A stretch of 63,690 nt of DNA. It comes from Eubacteriales bacterium (GTDB taxonomy: Bacteria > Bacillota > Clostridia > Tissierellales > GPF-1). The translations under genes and the position numbers were made by a program. Positions 17,565-25,788 of this stretch are shown here, in pieces. A model generated the notes under the pieces. That model was not told the DNA's origin. It saw only the letters and a list, made by a program, of their open reading frames with translations, and did no database searches. The stretch covers positions 1 through 63,690 of the forward strand of contig DAOUQF010000020.1 in the NCBI GenBank assembly GCA_030625815.1, read 5' to 3'. Numbering within the stretch: position 1 is the first letter of the stretch; each line of letters begins with the position of its first letter.

Positions 17565-18989
17565 ATGGAAAATCAGAAGGTACTTGAAACATTCGAGCAA
17601 ATGGTGGGGAAAGAGTTTGTGCAGACAGAGGAAGCGATCCTGCAGGAGTACGCGACGGATATCACCGGGCTTCGGATGGTGCAAAAGCATTTCGGGTGGA
17701 AATCAGAAAATCTTGCGCAATGCATTGTAAAAATTCACACCAAAGAGGAAGCTGTGGAAGTGCTTCAATTCTTGAATCAAGAAAAAATTGTCAGCGTACC
17801 GCGCACGGGCGGATCCGGCGTTTGTTTGGGACTTGAAACACCAAAGGGATCGGTAGTCTTGGATTTAAGTGAAATGAATGAAATCATCGAGATCAATGAA
17901 GAGAATCTAACGGTAACAACCCAAGCAGGTGTCGCTCTGGAGCGATTGGAAAAGGTCCTCAATAAAAAGGGCTACACGACGGGACATTTTCCTCAGTCTT
18001 TGCCATTGGCACAGATGGGCGGTTTGGTAGCAACGCGAAGCATCGGTCAATTCTCAACGCGATACGGCGGAATTGAAGATTTGCTTGTTGGAATCGAAGG
18101 GGTTTTGCCGGACGGTGAGCTGGTGCGCATCAAGAATATTCCAAGAAAATCAACGGGACCGGATCTTCGCCATATCTGGCTGGGATCAGAAGGAACCATG
18201 GGCGTAATCACGGAAGTGACGGTGAAGATTTTTCCGATGATGGAAGAGCGATGCATGCAAGCCTATGCCATCGACTCTTTTCATACGGGACTCGCCATTA
18301 TTCGAGAAATTGTGCAGGCTGGCTGGAAGCCGGCTGTAACGCGCCTTCATGATGAAACGGAAGCGGCGGAAAGCTATGGGCCGTTTATGCAACCGGGAGA
18401 GTCCATGCTGCTCTTCTTATCGGAAGGACCAAAAGGCTATGCGACTTTGGAAGGCAACGCGATTCAAGCGGTTGTGGAGAAATATGGCGCCCGCGCCTTG
18501 GGAAGCAAACCCTTGGAGCTGTGGTTGAAGCACCGCAATGATATTTGCGATCATTTAGATATGTATGCGAAACAGGGAGCCGTGGCGGACACCTGCGAAA
18601 TCTCGGCGATGTGGTCGGATATCGGAAAGATCTATACCGAGGTGTTGGAACGAGCGAAAGCGGAAGTGCCGCATTTGGTGGCAATTACCGGACACTCTTC
18701 CCACAGTTATGAGCAGGGAACCAATATCTATTTTATGATGGGAGCGATGTGCGCGCCGAAGGTTGAAGCGGCGCAAAAGACTTATGATCAGCTGTTTGGC
18801 ATTATCATGGAAACAACGCTGAAGTACAACGGATCCATTTGCCATCATCATGGGGTGGGCCGATACCGCGCGAAATGGATGAAACAAGAACTAGGCTCGG
18901 CGTATCCAATGCTTGAAAAGTTGAAAATGGCCTTTGATCCCAATGGCGTGATGAACAGAGGGGTGCTTTTGCCCGTCGATGAAAAATAA
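17565..18989 (+). CDS. FAD-binding oxidoreductase, alkyl-DHAP-synthase-like (YgcU type)
   Basis: A 474-aa VAO/PCMH-type flavoprotein. The FAD domain shows 'VPRTGGSGVCLGLETPKG' and 'LGSEGTMGVITEVTVKIFP'. The C-terminal part contains 'SHSYEQGTNIYF' and a triple histidine H427-H429 in 'CHHHGVGRYR', the signature of alkyldihydroxyacetonephosphate synthase (AGPS) and of E. coli YgcU rather than plain GlcD. No acyl-DHAP gene is near, so oxidation of a DHAP- or sugar-phosphate-like substrate is as likely as ether-lipid synthesis. ATG 17565 follows GGAGAG. It lies 12 bp before etfB, so Etf is a likely electron acceptor. Confidence 0.85.
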   Translation: MENQKVLETFEQMVGKEFVQTEEAILQEYATDITGLRMVQKHFGWKSENLAQCIVKIHTKEEAVEVLQFLNQEKIVSVPRTGGSGVCLGLETPKGSVVLDLSEMNEIIEINEENLTVTTQAGVALERLEKVLNKKGYTTGHFPQSLPLAQMGGLVATRSIGQFSTRYGGIEDLLVGIEGVLPDGELVRIKNIPRKSTGPDLRHIWLGSEGTMGVITEVTVKIFPMMEERCMQAYAIDSFHTGLAIIREIVQAGWKPAVTRLHDETEAAESYGPFMQPGESMLLFLSEGPKGYATLEGNAIQAVVEKYGARALGSKPLELWLKHRNDICDHLDMYAKQGAVADTCEISAMWSDIGKIYTEVLERAKAEVPHLVAITGHSSHSYEQGTNIYFMMGAMCAPKVEAAQKTYDQLFGIIMETTLKYNGSICHHHGVGRYRAKWMKQELGSAYPMLEKLKMAFDPNGVMNRGVLLPVDEK

Positions 18990-19001
18990 TGGGGTGCTGA
19001 T

Positions 19002-19808
19002 TTGAAAATTGTAACGTGCATCAAACAGGTTTTTGACTTGGATCAAGTGCTGTCCGCGGATTGGGTTGTGCAGGAGGATCAAACGATTGATCTCTCCTAC
19101 GCCAATCGCGTGATCAATACCTATGATGAACAGGGATTGGAGACGATGCTGCGGCTGAAGGATGCGGATCCGAATTGCAGCACCATCGCCATGACTTTGG
19201 GAACGAAAGAAACCGAATCCATGTTGACGAAGGCATTGGCGCTTCAGGTTGAGAAAGCGATTCGCATCGATGGGGAGACGGCAATTTCTCAGCCTCCACA
19301 GGCGGTGGCCCGAATACTGTGCGCGGGGATCAAAAAGATCGGAGAAGTTGATTTGGTACTCTGCGGTCGTCAGGCAAGCGGAAGCGAGAACGGGCAAACG
19401 GGTTTGATTCTGGCCGAGCTTTTGGGCTGGCCCTGCATTTCCCTTGTTACGGAGGTGTTGAAGCGAGACGATCGATTGGTGATTCTTCATCAGGTGGACG
19501 AAGGGATTGAGGAAGTGGTGATGGGAGGCCCCGTCGTGTTGACCATGACGCAATCGGCGGACCACTTTCTACGAATGGCAACTCTTCGGGATATGATGGA
19601 TGCAAAGAAAAAGAGCATTATCCATTGGCGGCTTGAAGATTTAAAAGAGTTGCAATCGGTGAAGGAAGCGGCAGGCGCTAGCCTGTCTAGGATTTTCACC
19701 ATTGAAGAGCGTAAAAAATGTGTGATGGTGGAGGATGCAGAGGAATTCGCGGATCGAATGATCGAAGAGATGCGAAGGGTGAGTAAGAGCGAAGGAGTCG
19801 GCTTATGA
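19002..19808 (+). CDS. etfB: Electron transfer flavoprotein, beta subunit
   Basis: A 268-aa EtfB with the expected 'MKIVTCIKQV' start, 'NTYDEQGLE' in place of the usual NPxxxxALE motif, and 'CGRQASGSENGQTG' of the nucleotide-binding loop. It begins with TTG at 19002 after GGGGTG. It overlaps etfA by 4 bp (ATGA), as expected for two subunits of one complex. Flanking flavin dehydrogenase genes suggest it serves them rather than fatty-acid oxidation. Whether the Etf bifurcates electrons cannot be decided without structural alignment of the beta-subunit flavin site. Confidence 0.92.
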   Translation: MKIVTCIKQVFDLDQVLSADWVVQEDQTIDLSYANRVINTYDEQGLETMLRLKDADPNCSTIAMTLGTKETESMLTKALALQVEKAIRIDGETAISQPPQAVARILCAGIKKIGEVDLVLCGRQASGSENGQTGLILAELLGWPCISLVTEVLKRDDRLVILHQVDEGIEEVVMGGPVVLTMTQSADHFLRMATLRDMMDAKKKSIIHWRLEDLKELQSVKEAAGASLSRIFTIEERKKCVMVEDAEEFADRMIEEMRRVSKSEGVGL

Positions 19809-20773
19809 CAATTGGTGTGGTTGGTGAGAGGCGTGACGGGAAGCTGACGCGCGAGTCTTGTGAAGCGATTTGTCGTGCGGTTCAACTAAAAAAACAATTG
19901 GCCATGTCCGTTGAGTTGGTGTTGATGGAGCCGAAGGGGGTTTTCGATTCTCCGTGGATCGATCGCTGGGGAGCGGATCGGGTGGTTGTCTATGACCTAG
20001 CTGATTCGGAGCGGTGGAACATGGAACGAAAGCTTTCGATTCTTGAGAAATATGTGCAGGAAACCAAGCCTGCGGTTTTGCTTTTTGCGGGAAGTATCCA
20101 GGGACAAGAGTTTGCACCGAGACTCGCGACACGGATTGGCGCATCGGGTTTGGTGGATTGCGTGACGGTTTCCGCGGATTCGAAATCGAAGGGATTGAGT
20201 GTAACAAAGCCGATTTACGGTGGAAATGCCTACGGGGAGTATTGTGTGATGACACCCTGTTTTCTGGCCTTGCGGGCGAGACAGATCAAGCTGGAAGAAA
20301 AGGGCGAGGTGGCGATTCCCGTGGAATGGCGGGAGGCTGTGAAAGCGCAAGGCTGTGATTCAATTGTCAGTCGTCGTTTGCAATCCGCCGCAGGCCATGA
20401 TCTGGAGGACAAGAAGATCCTCTTTGTCTGCGGGCGGGGAATCGGAAACAAAGAAAATTTGGAGCGGATCAAAGGAATCGCTGAAATAAGTTCTGCGGGA
20501 GTTGCGGGCACAAAAAAAGCCATTGAAAACGGATGGCTGCCGTTGGAAGTCCTGGTTGGCCAGACAGGGAAAATTCTCGCGCCGGAGCTTTGCATCGTGC
20601 TGGGTGCTTCAGGAGCGACGCCATTTGTTCATGGAATTGCGGGAGCCGAGAAAATCATTGCCATCAACAAGGATGAAGACGCGCGAATTTTTGAAGTCTC
20701 CGATCTGGGACGGTCGGACGATTGCGAGCAGGTGATCGCGGCGATCGAAAGAAAATTGGAAGAAATCTTGTGA
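19805..20773 (+). CDS. etfA: Electron transfer flavoprotein, alpha subunit (divergent, YgcQ-like)
   Basis: A 322-aa EtfA. The C-terminal FAD domain has 'LFVCGRGIGNKENLERIKG' and 'VGQTGKILAPELCIVLGASG'. Two usually conserved places differ: the 'GASR' arginine near the flavin is Lys here ('AGTKKAIENGW'), and the 'SGAIQH' loop reads 'SGATPF', without the flavin-contacting histidine. These changes would alter flavin potential and set it apart from housekeeping Etf. It is translationally coupled to etfB. Confidence 0.9.
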   Translation: MTIGVVGERRDGKLTRESCEAICRAVQLKKQLAMSVELVLMEPKGVFDSPWIDRWGADRVVVYDLADSERWNMERKLSILEKYVQETKPAVLLFAGSIQGQEFAPRLATRIGASGLVDCVTVSADSKSKGLSVTKPIYGGNAYGEYCVMTPCFLALRARQIKLEEKGEVAIPVEWREAVKAQGCDSIVSRRLQSAAGHDLEDKKILFVCGRGIGNKENLERIKGIAEISSAGVAGTKKAIENGWLPLEVLVGQTGKILAPELCIVLGASGATPFVHGIAGAEKIIAINKDEDARIFEVSDLGRSDDCEQVIAAIERKLEEIL

Positions 20774-20787
20774 GAGGAGGGAAAAGG

Positions 20788-22302
20788 ATGCAGGCGGATT
20801 TGTTGAATCGGGATCAGGATCAAATTCAAGGCTTTTTGCAGGACGAATCGAAATGCCAAGGCTGGGCGGAATCTATTTCTTTTCCTCAATCGGAAGCTGA
20901 AATTCAAGCCATTGTGACAGTTTGCGAGGAGAATCGAATGCCTCTTACGATTCAGGGGAATCGCACCGGGCTTTGCGGAGGAGCTGTTCCGCAAGGGGGG
21001 CATATTCTGAATCTGACCAAAATGAATCGGATTATAGAAATTTGTTCGAATGAAAGTTTGGTTCGAGTGGAGCCAGGTGTTTTGTTGGAAGACTTGAATA
21101 AAACGTTGAGGCGCAAGTTCTATTTTCCACCGGATCCGACGGAAATCTCAGCAAGTCTTGGGGGAATGGCAGCCTGCAATGCTTCGGGAGCGGGCTCTTA
21201 TTTTTACGGTGCAACAAGGGACTATGTGAACGGGATTCGCATGGTGACGGCGAGAGGAGTTTTGCAGCTGCAGCGAGGAGAAAAAACACAGCAAGCATTG
21301 CTAGAATATCTAGGCGAGCCGAAGGGTTCTTTTCCCCTTGAAACGGGAGTTTCAGGAAAGAATGCTGCCGGATATGACTGGGATCCCGAGGGGGATGCGG
21401 TGGATTTGCTCTTGAGCTCTGAGGGAACCCTGGGGGTGATTTCGGAGCTTGAACTGCGGGTCATTTCAGTTCCATCGCAGAAGATGGGTATTCTTTTCTT
21501 TTTTAAAGAAAATGGGTCCGCGATTGATTTTGTTCGTTGGATGCGGGGAGAGGCGGTTGCCTCAATAAGGGAAAGACCAGTGGGTTCCCCGATTGCTATC
21601 GAATATATGAATCAGGCGTCGTTTCGGATTGTAGAAGATTTTCGAGAAATCAAATCCGAATTGAAGCGGTTTCAGCGGATTCCTCAGGAACTTGAGGCGG
21701 GCATCTATGTGGAGTTTCATGAAGAATCGGAAGAAAAAATCGAGGGGGAAGCGGAACAATTGCTTCGATTGGCTGCGGTTTTGGGAATTGAAGCTGGACT
21801 TGAATGGTGCGCCTTTGACGAGGAGAGCCTGGAACGCATCAAGATCTTTCGTCATGCAGTGCCGGAGTGCGTGAATCTTCGAATGGACGAACGGAAGGGT
21901 GAGGAATCCAGGCTGCGGAAGCTGGGTACGGATTTCGCGGTTCCCAATGAGAAGTTGAAGGCATGCATGGACATGTATCAACAGGGTGTAAGGAAATTGG
22001 GGATTGATTCTGTGATTTTTGGCCATATTGGGGATAACCATCTTCATGTCAATCTTTTGCCAAGGACCTGGGAAGAATATCAAAGAGGTCAAGCCGCAAT
22101 TGAGAGTTGGGCGGAGCAGGCGATTGCTTGGCAGGGCACCATGACGGCTGAGCACGGCGTGGGTCGAACCAAGCGATCCACTTTTCAACGCATGTTTTCT
22201 CCGGGAGATCTGGAAAAAATGAAGGGGATTAAAGCACGATTCGATCCAAAAACAATCTTCAATCGAGGCGTGATCTTCGACGCAAAAACACCCGCGAAAT
22301 GA
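20788..22302 (+). CDS. FAD-linked oxidase, GlcD/D-lactate-dehydrogenase family
   Basis: A 504-aa flavoprotein of the VAO family. N-terminal FAD motifs are 'TIQGNRTGLCGGAVPQGG', 'GGMAACNASGAGSYFYGATRD' (in part) and 'SSEGTLGVISELELRV'. The C-terminal 'FGHIGDNHLHVNLLP' and 'AEHGVGRTKR' are typical of GlcD and of Etf-linked lactate dehydrogenases. The ATG at 20788 follows GAGGAGGG; an in-frame upstream start lies inside etfA. Together with the AGPS-like gene on the other side of etfBA it gives the Etf two possible electron donors. A hairpin overlaps its stop codon. Confidence 0.9.
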   Translation: MQADLLNRDQDQIQGFLQDESKCQGWAESISFPQSEAEIQAIVTVCEENRMPLTIQGNRTGLCGGAVPQGGHILNLTKMNRIIEICSNESLVRVEPGVLLEDLNKTLRRKFYFPPDPTEISASLGGMAACNASGAGSYFYGATRDYVNGIRMVTARGVLQLQRGEKTQQALLEYLGEPKGSFPLETGVSGKNAAGYDWDPEGDAVDLLLSSEGTLGVISELELRVISVPSQKMGILFFFKENGSAIDFVRWMRGEAVASIRERPVGSPIAIEYMNQASFRIVEDFREIKSELKRFQRIPQELEAGIYVEFHEESEEKIEGEAEQLLRLAAVLGIEAGLEWCAFDEESLERIKIFRHAVPECVNLRMDERKGEESRLRKLGTDFAVPNEKLKACMDMYQQGVRKLGIDSVIFGHIGDNHLHVNLLPRTWEEYQRGQAAIESWAEQAIAWQGTMTAEHGVGRTKRSTFQRMFSPGDLEKMKGIKARFDPKTIFNRGVIFDAKTPAK

Positions 22303-22313
22303 TCTGCGGGTGT
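22284..22313 (-). terminator. Terminator shared by convergent genes
   Basis: An 8-bp stem ACACCCGC / GCGGGTGT (22288-22295 with 22306-22313) surrounds the stop codon of the GlcD-like gene. The A-run at 22284-22288 makes it a proper terminator for the minus-strand panE gene; in the plus direction the T-run is poor. Confidence 0.75.
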
Positions 22314-22318
22314 TGAAA

Positions 22319-23248
22319 TTATAGGGATTTTTTTGTCATTTGATTCTTCAGCTCCATGGAGCGAAGGGTGGCAAAGAGCATTTCGTTGGTCGGTGTGTTT
22401 ATGCCGGCCTTTTTTGCGCGTTCGATAACGATGCCGGCAAAGGCTTCCACCTCTGTTTTTCGTTTGGCTTCCATATCTTGGCACATCGAAGTCTTCATAG
22501 CCGGATGAAGAGTCATCAGAACTTTTTTCCATTCGATCACGTCTTCAGGTTTTAGATTGACGCCTTCCGCTTGCGCCAGGGCAATCACTTCGTACATGGC
22601 CGCATCGACCAAGGTGTTGGGAAGCGCTTCTTGCTGAAAGAGTTGATAGGGTGCTTGCAGGATCGCGGATACCTGGTTGATCCCGACATTGATCATAAAT
22701 TTCCACCACATGTCCCGATCCAAATCTTCCGGCACGACATACTCGATTCCGGCTTTTTCAAAAAGAGAGGCAACGAGTTTGATGGCGGGGTGCTCGGGAT
22801 TTTCATGTCCGAAATGGATGACGCCCGGCAAGGTGAATTGCACATTGCCGTCTTCACGCACCGCATCGATCTTTACGATCATGGCGGGCAAGATCGAGGC
22901 TGTCGGAAAGGACCTGCCCAGAATTTCTTCGCTGACGATGCCGTTCATCAGGGAAAGCAGGATGGTGTTGGGTCCGACAAAGGGTTTCATGGTCTCGATG
23001 GTAGCAGCCAGATGATGGTGTTTGACCGCAATCAGAATGAGATCCATGGGGGCTGCATTTTCCGGTGCCAGGTATTCAAGATACAGGGGAGTTCCATTGA
23101 TGGCTAGCGGGTTGTTCAGATAGCGATCGATTCGTGTTCCGTCGGCAAGTACGGAAAATTCAATAATTTCCGTTCGATTGAGTTTTTCGGCAACAATTCC
23201 GCCAATGGCGCCAAGGCCGATTAAGCCTACCTTTTTGATTTTTTCCAT
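22319..23248 (-). CDS. panE: 2-dehydropantoate 2-reductase family protein
   Basis: A 309-aa NADP-dependent reductase of the ketopantoate reductase (PanE/ApbA) family. 'KKVGLIGLGAIGGIVAEKL' is the N-terminal Rossmann motif; 'IAVKHHHLAATIE' and 'LSLMNGI' fit the family, as does 'WWKFMINVGINQVSAIL' with its conserved Lys and Asn. Family members reduce ketopantoate or other 2-keto acids, so the pantothenate role is likely but not certain; no other pan gene is near. GGAGGG precedes the ATG. Confidence 0.85.
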   Translation of the reverse strand: MEKIKKVGLIGLGAIGGIVAEKLNRTEIIEFSVLADGTRIDRYLNNPLAINGTPLYLEYLAPENAAPMDLILIAVKHHHLAATIETMKPFVGPNTILLSLMNGIVSEEILGRSFPTASILPAMIVKIDAVREDGNVQFTLPGVIHFGHENPEHPAIKLVASLFEKAGIEYVVPEDLDRDMWWKFMINVGINQVSAILQAPYQLFQQEALPNTLVDAAMYEVIALAQAEGVNLKPEDVIEWKKVLMTLHPAMKTSMCQDMEAKRKTEVEAFAGIVIERAKKAGINTPTNEMLFATLRSMELKNQMTKKSL

Positions 23249-23271
23249 AGTGCCCTCCTGATTCTATAGGA

Positions 23272-23856
23272 TTATTTGATTGCGACGCCCCAGACGAAGC
23301 TTCGGCGCATAAAATAGTGCGTTTCTTTTATTGTCAGATCGAGTTCTTCGATTCGCTGATCGGTCCTGCGATTCAAATGACAGCCCTTCGCGAGTTGTTT
23401 CCAGAGGGGCGTAGCCATATTCATGGCGGGTCCTAAAATGGGACCATCGGAAAGAATATGCTCGATAAAAAGATATCGGCCGCCCGGTTTCAATACCCGC
23501 TGAATCTCCATTAGTCCCTTTTGCGTGTCCGGTACGGAACAAAAAACTAGACAGGCGATAACGGTGTCGAAAGATTCATCCTCGTAGGGAAGCGATTCGA
23601 CGGTGCCGATTGTGGTTGCAAGGGACAGGGTTTCTGGAAAGGCAAAGGATTCGATCGTGGGTTGAATGCGCTGATCAAACAAGGACAATGAATCGATTTG
23701 ATCGAAGGCGTAGTACCGGAGATTGATACCCGAACCGGGTCCGATTTCCAAGACAGCTCCCTGTGCTTGAGGAATCAGTTTTTCTCGTGCTTCAGCAAGT
23801 CCGTTTTTTTCAAGCGGATGCATAAAGTGATCATAGAAACTTTTCCCGTATTCCAT
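23272..23856 (-). CDS. Class I SAM-dependent methyltransferase
   Basis: A 194-aa methyltransferase. 'AVLEIGPGSGINLRYY' is motif I, 'VESLPYEDESFDTVIACLVFCSV' the motif III/IV region and 'RVLKPGGRYLFIEH' motif VI. The ATG at 23856 follows GGAGGA; the longer open frame upstream has no RBS. The family resembles UbiE-like and phospholipid methyltransferases. It lies 23 bp downstream of panE's start on the same strand, so the two may share a transcript. Confidence 0.85.
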   Translation of the reverse strand: MEYGKSFYDHFMHPLEKNGLAEAREKLIPQAQGAVLEIGPGSGINLRYYAFDQIDSLSLFDQRIQPTIESFAFPETLSLATTIGTVESLPYEDESFDTVIACLVFCSVPDTQKGLMEIQRVLKPGGRYLFIEHILSDGPILGPAMNMATPLWKQLAKGCHLNRRTDQRIEELDLTIKETHYFMRRSFVWGVAIK

Positions 23857-23949
23857 GGCGATTCCTCCTTTTATGTATCCTATCCCAAAATGAAGGAAAG
23901 ATGCAAGTTGTAGTATAATAAAGTAAGGAAGAAAGGGAGGGAGAGCAAG

Positions 23950-24456
23950 ATGAAGATCAATGAATGGGAAAAATTCCTGCAAACCGGCCTGGATGAAATG
24001 AAACCGCGGGGCGGATTTGCCTTTGCCGACGGTTCCTTTGATGAGCGGATTCACGCCCATGGGGTGGCCTATTTTTGTGTGATGCTGGCAAAGAAACGGG
24101 GGCTTAATACCAAACTTGCCTATTGCATGGGACTGCTTCATGATTGGGGTCGGATCCATGGGGAGGACTTTACCTCCACTCATGGAAGGACCGGGGCAGA
24201 AAGCTTGAAAGAACAAGTGAGAGCTTGGGGGGATTTTACCGATACGGAGCAAGAGATGCTCTTGGAAGCGATTGGGTTGCATTCCAAAAAGAAACGGGTG
24301 GATGGTCCTTATGCGGAAATTCTGAAGGATGCCGATCTTTTCGAGCGGGTGTTCTCTTTGGAAGATTTGCGGTACGGCGCGCATCCGAAAAAGGAAGTGC
24401 GGTTGTTGAAGGTATTGGAAGAATTTGAATTGCATAGAGTTGAAGAAGGAAGCTGA
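23950..24456 (+). CDS. HD-domain protein
   Basis: A 168-aa protein with an HD phosphohydrolase pattern: H37, the H64-D65 pair in 'LLHDWGRIHG' and later D110-region acids ('KDADLFERV'). It may hydrolyse a phosphate or nucleotide; no partner domain gives the substrate. GGGAGGGAG precedes the ATG. It is separated from the efflux operon by a weak hairpin. Confidence 0.78.
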   Translation: MKINEWEKFLQTGLDEMKPRGGFAFADGSFDERIHAHGVAYFCVMLAKKRGLNTKLAYCMGLLHDWGRIHGEDFTSTHGRTGAESLKEQVRAWGDFTDTEQEMLLEAIGLHSKKKRVDGPYAEILKDADLFERVFSLEDLRYGAHPKKEVRLLKVLEEFELHRVEEGS

Positions 24457-24478
24457 GTGTTTTTGGCTTCTTTTTGTT

Positions 24479-24533
24479 TTAAGAAAAAGGTAAGACTCTC
24501 GTTCAGGGTTTGTTAAGAATTGACCGCTATACT
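24479..24533 (+). promoter_or_regulatory. Regulated promoter with four phased TTAAG-like repeats
   Basis: Four direct repeats, TTAAG (24479), GTAAG (24490), TTCAG (24502) and TTAAG (24513), are spaced 11, 12 and 11 bp, about one helix turn, and end just before a TATACT -10 box (24528-24533). No good -35 box exists at the right place. This is the layout of sites for OmpR/PhoP-type response regulators that activate from one face of the DNA. The regulator itself is not next to this operon. Confidence 0.55.
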
Positions 24534-24561
24534 GATAAAAGAAATGAAAGGGAGGACTATC

Positions 24562-25785
24562 ATGAAAAATAAGCGATTAAAAATAAAGAAACGATGGATT
24601 CTAATCTTAATTTTGGTATTGGCGGCGGGCGGTTTTTACGCAGTTAAGATCAAAGCGCCTGCACAAGCGGCAGCGATGCCTGCTTATTCGACCATTACAT
24701 TGGAGAAGCAAACCGTAAGCGAAAAGGTATTGATTTCCGGTTTGGCGGTTTCGGAGCAGGAGCAGATATTGCAGGCCGGATTTACGGGAGAGATCAACGA
24801 GATCGCAGTAGCGGAAGGCGATCCTGTTGAAAAAGATCAGGTGATGATCCGGATGGAGGATTCCAAAGCCTTGGCTATTGTAAAGCAAGCTGAACTGAAT
24901 CTTCAAGAGGCGCAGGAAAAGCTGATTACTTTTAATCAGGATGCGGGACAGTCTGTTTTAATGAATTATCAAGCGGCCAAAATGGCTTATGATCGAGCGG
25001 TGCAAACCAATGATCAGCAAGCGCAGCTTTTGGCATTGGGATCCATCTCGATGCAGGAAGCCAATCAGGCAAAGGAAGTCATGACGCAAGTAAAAGCAGT
25101 CTACTTGAACGCAAAGATTCAGTACGATGCCTTTGATCTGGATCAGGAACGGGCAAAATGCGTATTGACGATTGAACGGGCGGAGAGTGAGTTGGCGGAT
25201 GCCAAGGAAGAGTGGAGCAATGCCGAAGTCAAAGCACCGATGGATGGGGTGGTAACGAACATTGATGTGAAAGCTGGCGATCAAGTGCAGGTTGGCACAA
25301 ATTTGATTGAAGTGAAGGATGTTCGATCACTGAAGGTGCTTTCTACTATTAATGAATTTGATGCGGCGAATTTGACACAGGGGAACCCAGTGACCATACG
25401 CCGTAATGCAGAGCTTGGCAAGGAGTATCATGGAACGATTATTTATTTGTCGCCTGCCGGGATTCGACTGAATGGAAAGACTGTTTTTGAAGTGGAAGTT
25501 CAAGTCAATGACGAAGATGAATTCTTTAAAATCAATAATTCTGTACAGATGGAGATTGTAGTTCATGAGAAGCAGGATGTGCTTGCCGTTCCATTTGAGG
25601 CTGTCGGTGATCAAGACGGGCAAAAGGTCTTATTTGTGGACCGCGAGGGCGTTGAAACGGCGATTCCAGTTGAGCTGGGTGTCCGAGGAGATTACAAGGT
25701 TGAGGTATCGGGCGAGGGCTTGCAAGAAGGCGACACAGTGCGTGTTTATGTAGAAGACGCCGGTGCCTTTATCGAAAGGTGGTAG
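24562..25785 (+). CDS. Membrane fusion protein (HlyD/RND adaptor type) of an ABC exporter
   Basis: A 407-aa adaptor with one N-terminal membrane helix (residues about 12-30). It shows biotinyl-lipoyl-like halves ('GEINEIAVAEGDPVEKDQV' and 'APMDGVVTNIDVKAGDQVQVG'), a coiled-coil hairpin between them (about 105-220) and a beta-barrel part after. Such proteins link a MacB-type transporter to an outer component. The ATG at 24562 follows GGGAGG. First gene of a four-gene operon. Confidence 0.9.
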   Translation: MKNKRLKIKKRWILILILVLAAGGFYAVKIKAPAQAAAMPAYSTITLEKQTVSEKVLISGLAVSEQEQILQAGFTGEINEIAVAEGDPVEKDQVMIRMEDSKALAIVKQAELNLQEAQEKLITFNQDAGQSVLMNYQAAKMAYDRAVQTNDQQAQLLALGSISMQEANQAKEVMTQVKAVYLNAKIQYDAFDLDQERAKCVLTIERAESELADAKEEWSNAEVKAPMDGVVTNIDVKAGDQVQVGTNLIEVKDVRSLKVLSTINEFDAANLTQGNPVTIRRNAELGKEYHGTIIYLSPAGIRLNGKTVFEVEVQVNDEDEFFKINNSVQMEIVVHEKQDVLAVPFEAVGDQDGQKVLFVDREGVETAIPVELGVRGDYKVEVSGEGLQEGDTVRVYVEDAGAFIERW

Positions 25786-25788
25786 CCG

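Noticed and set aside
24442-24477. Hairpin after the HD-domain gene
   Set aside because: Only a five-base GAAGC/GCTTC stem with a long loop, though followed by T; too weak to call with confidence.
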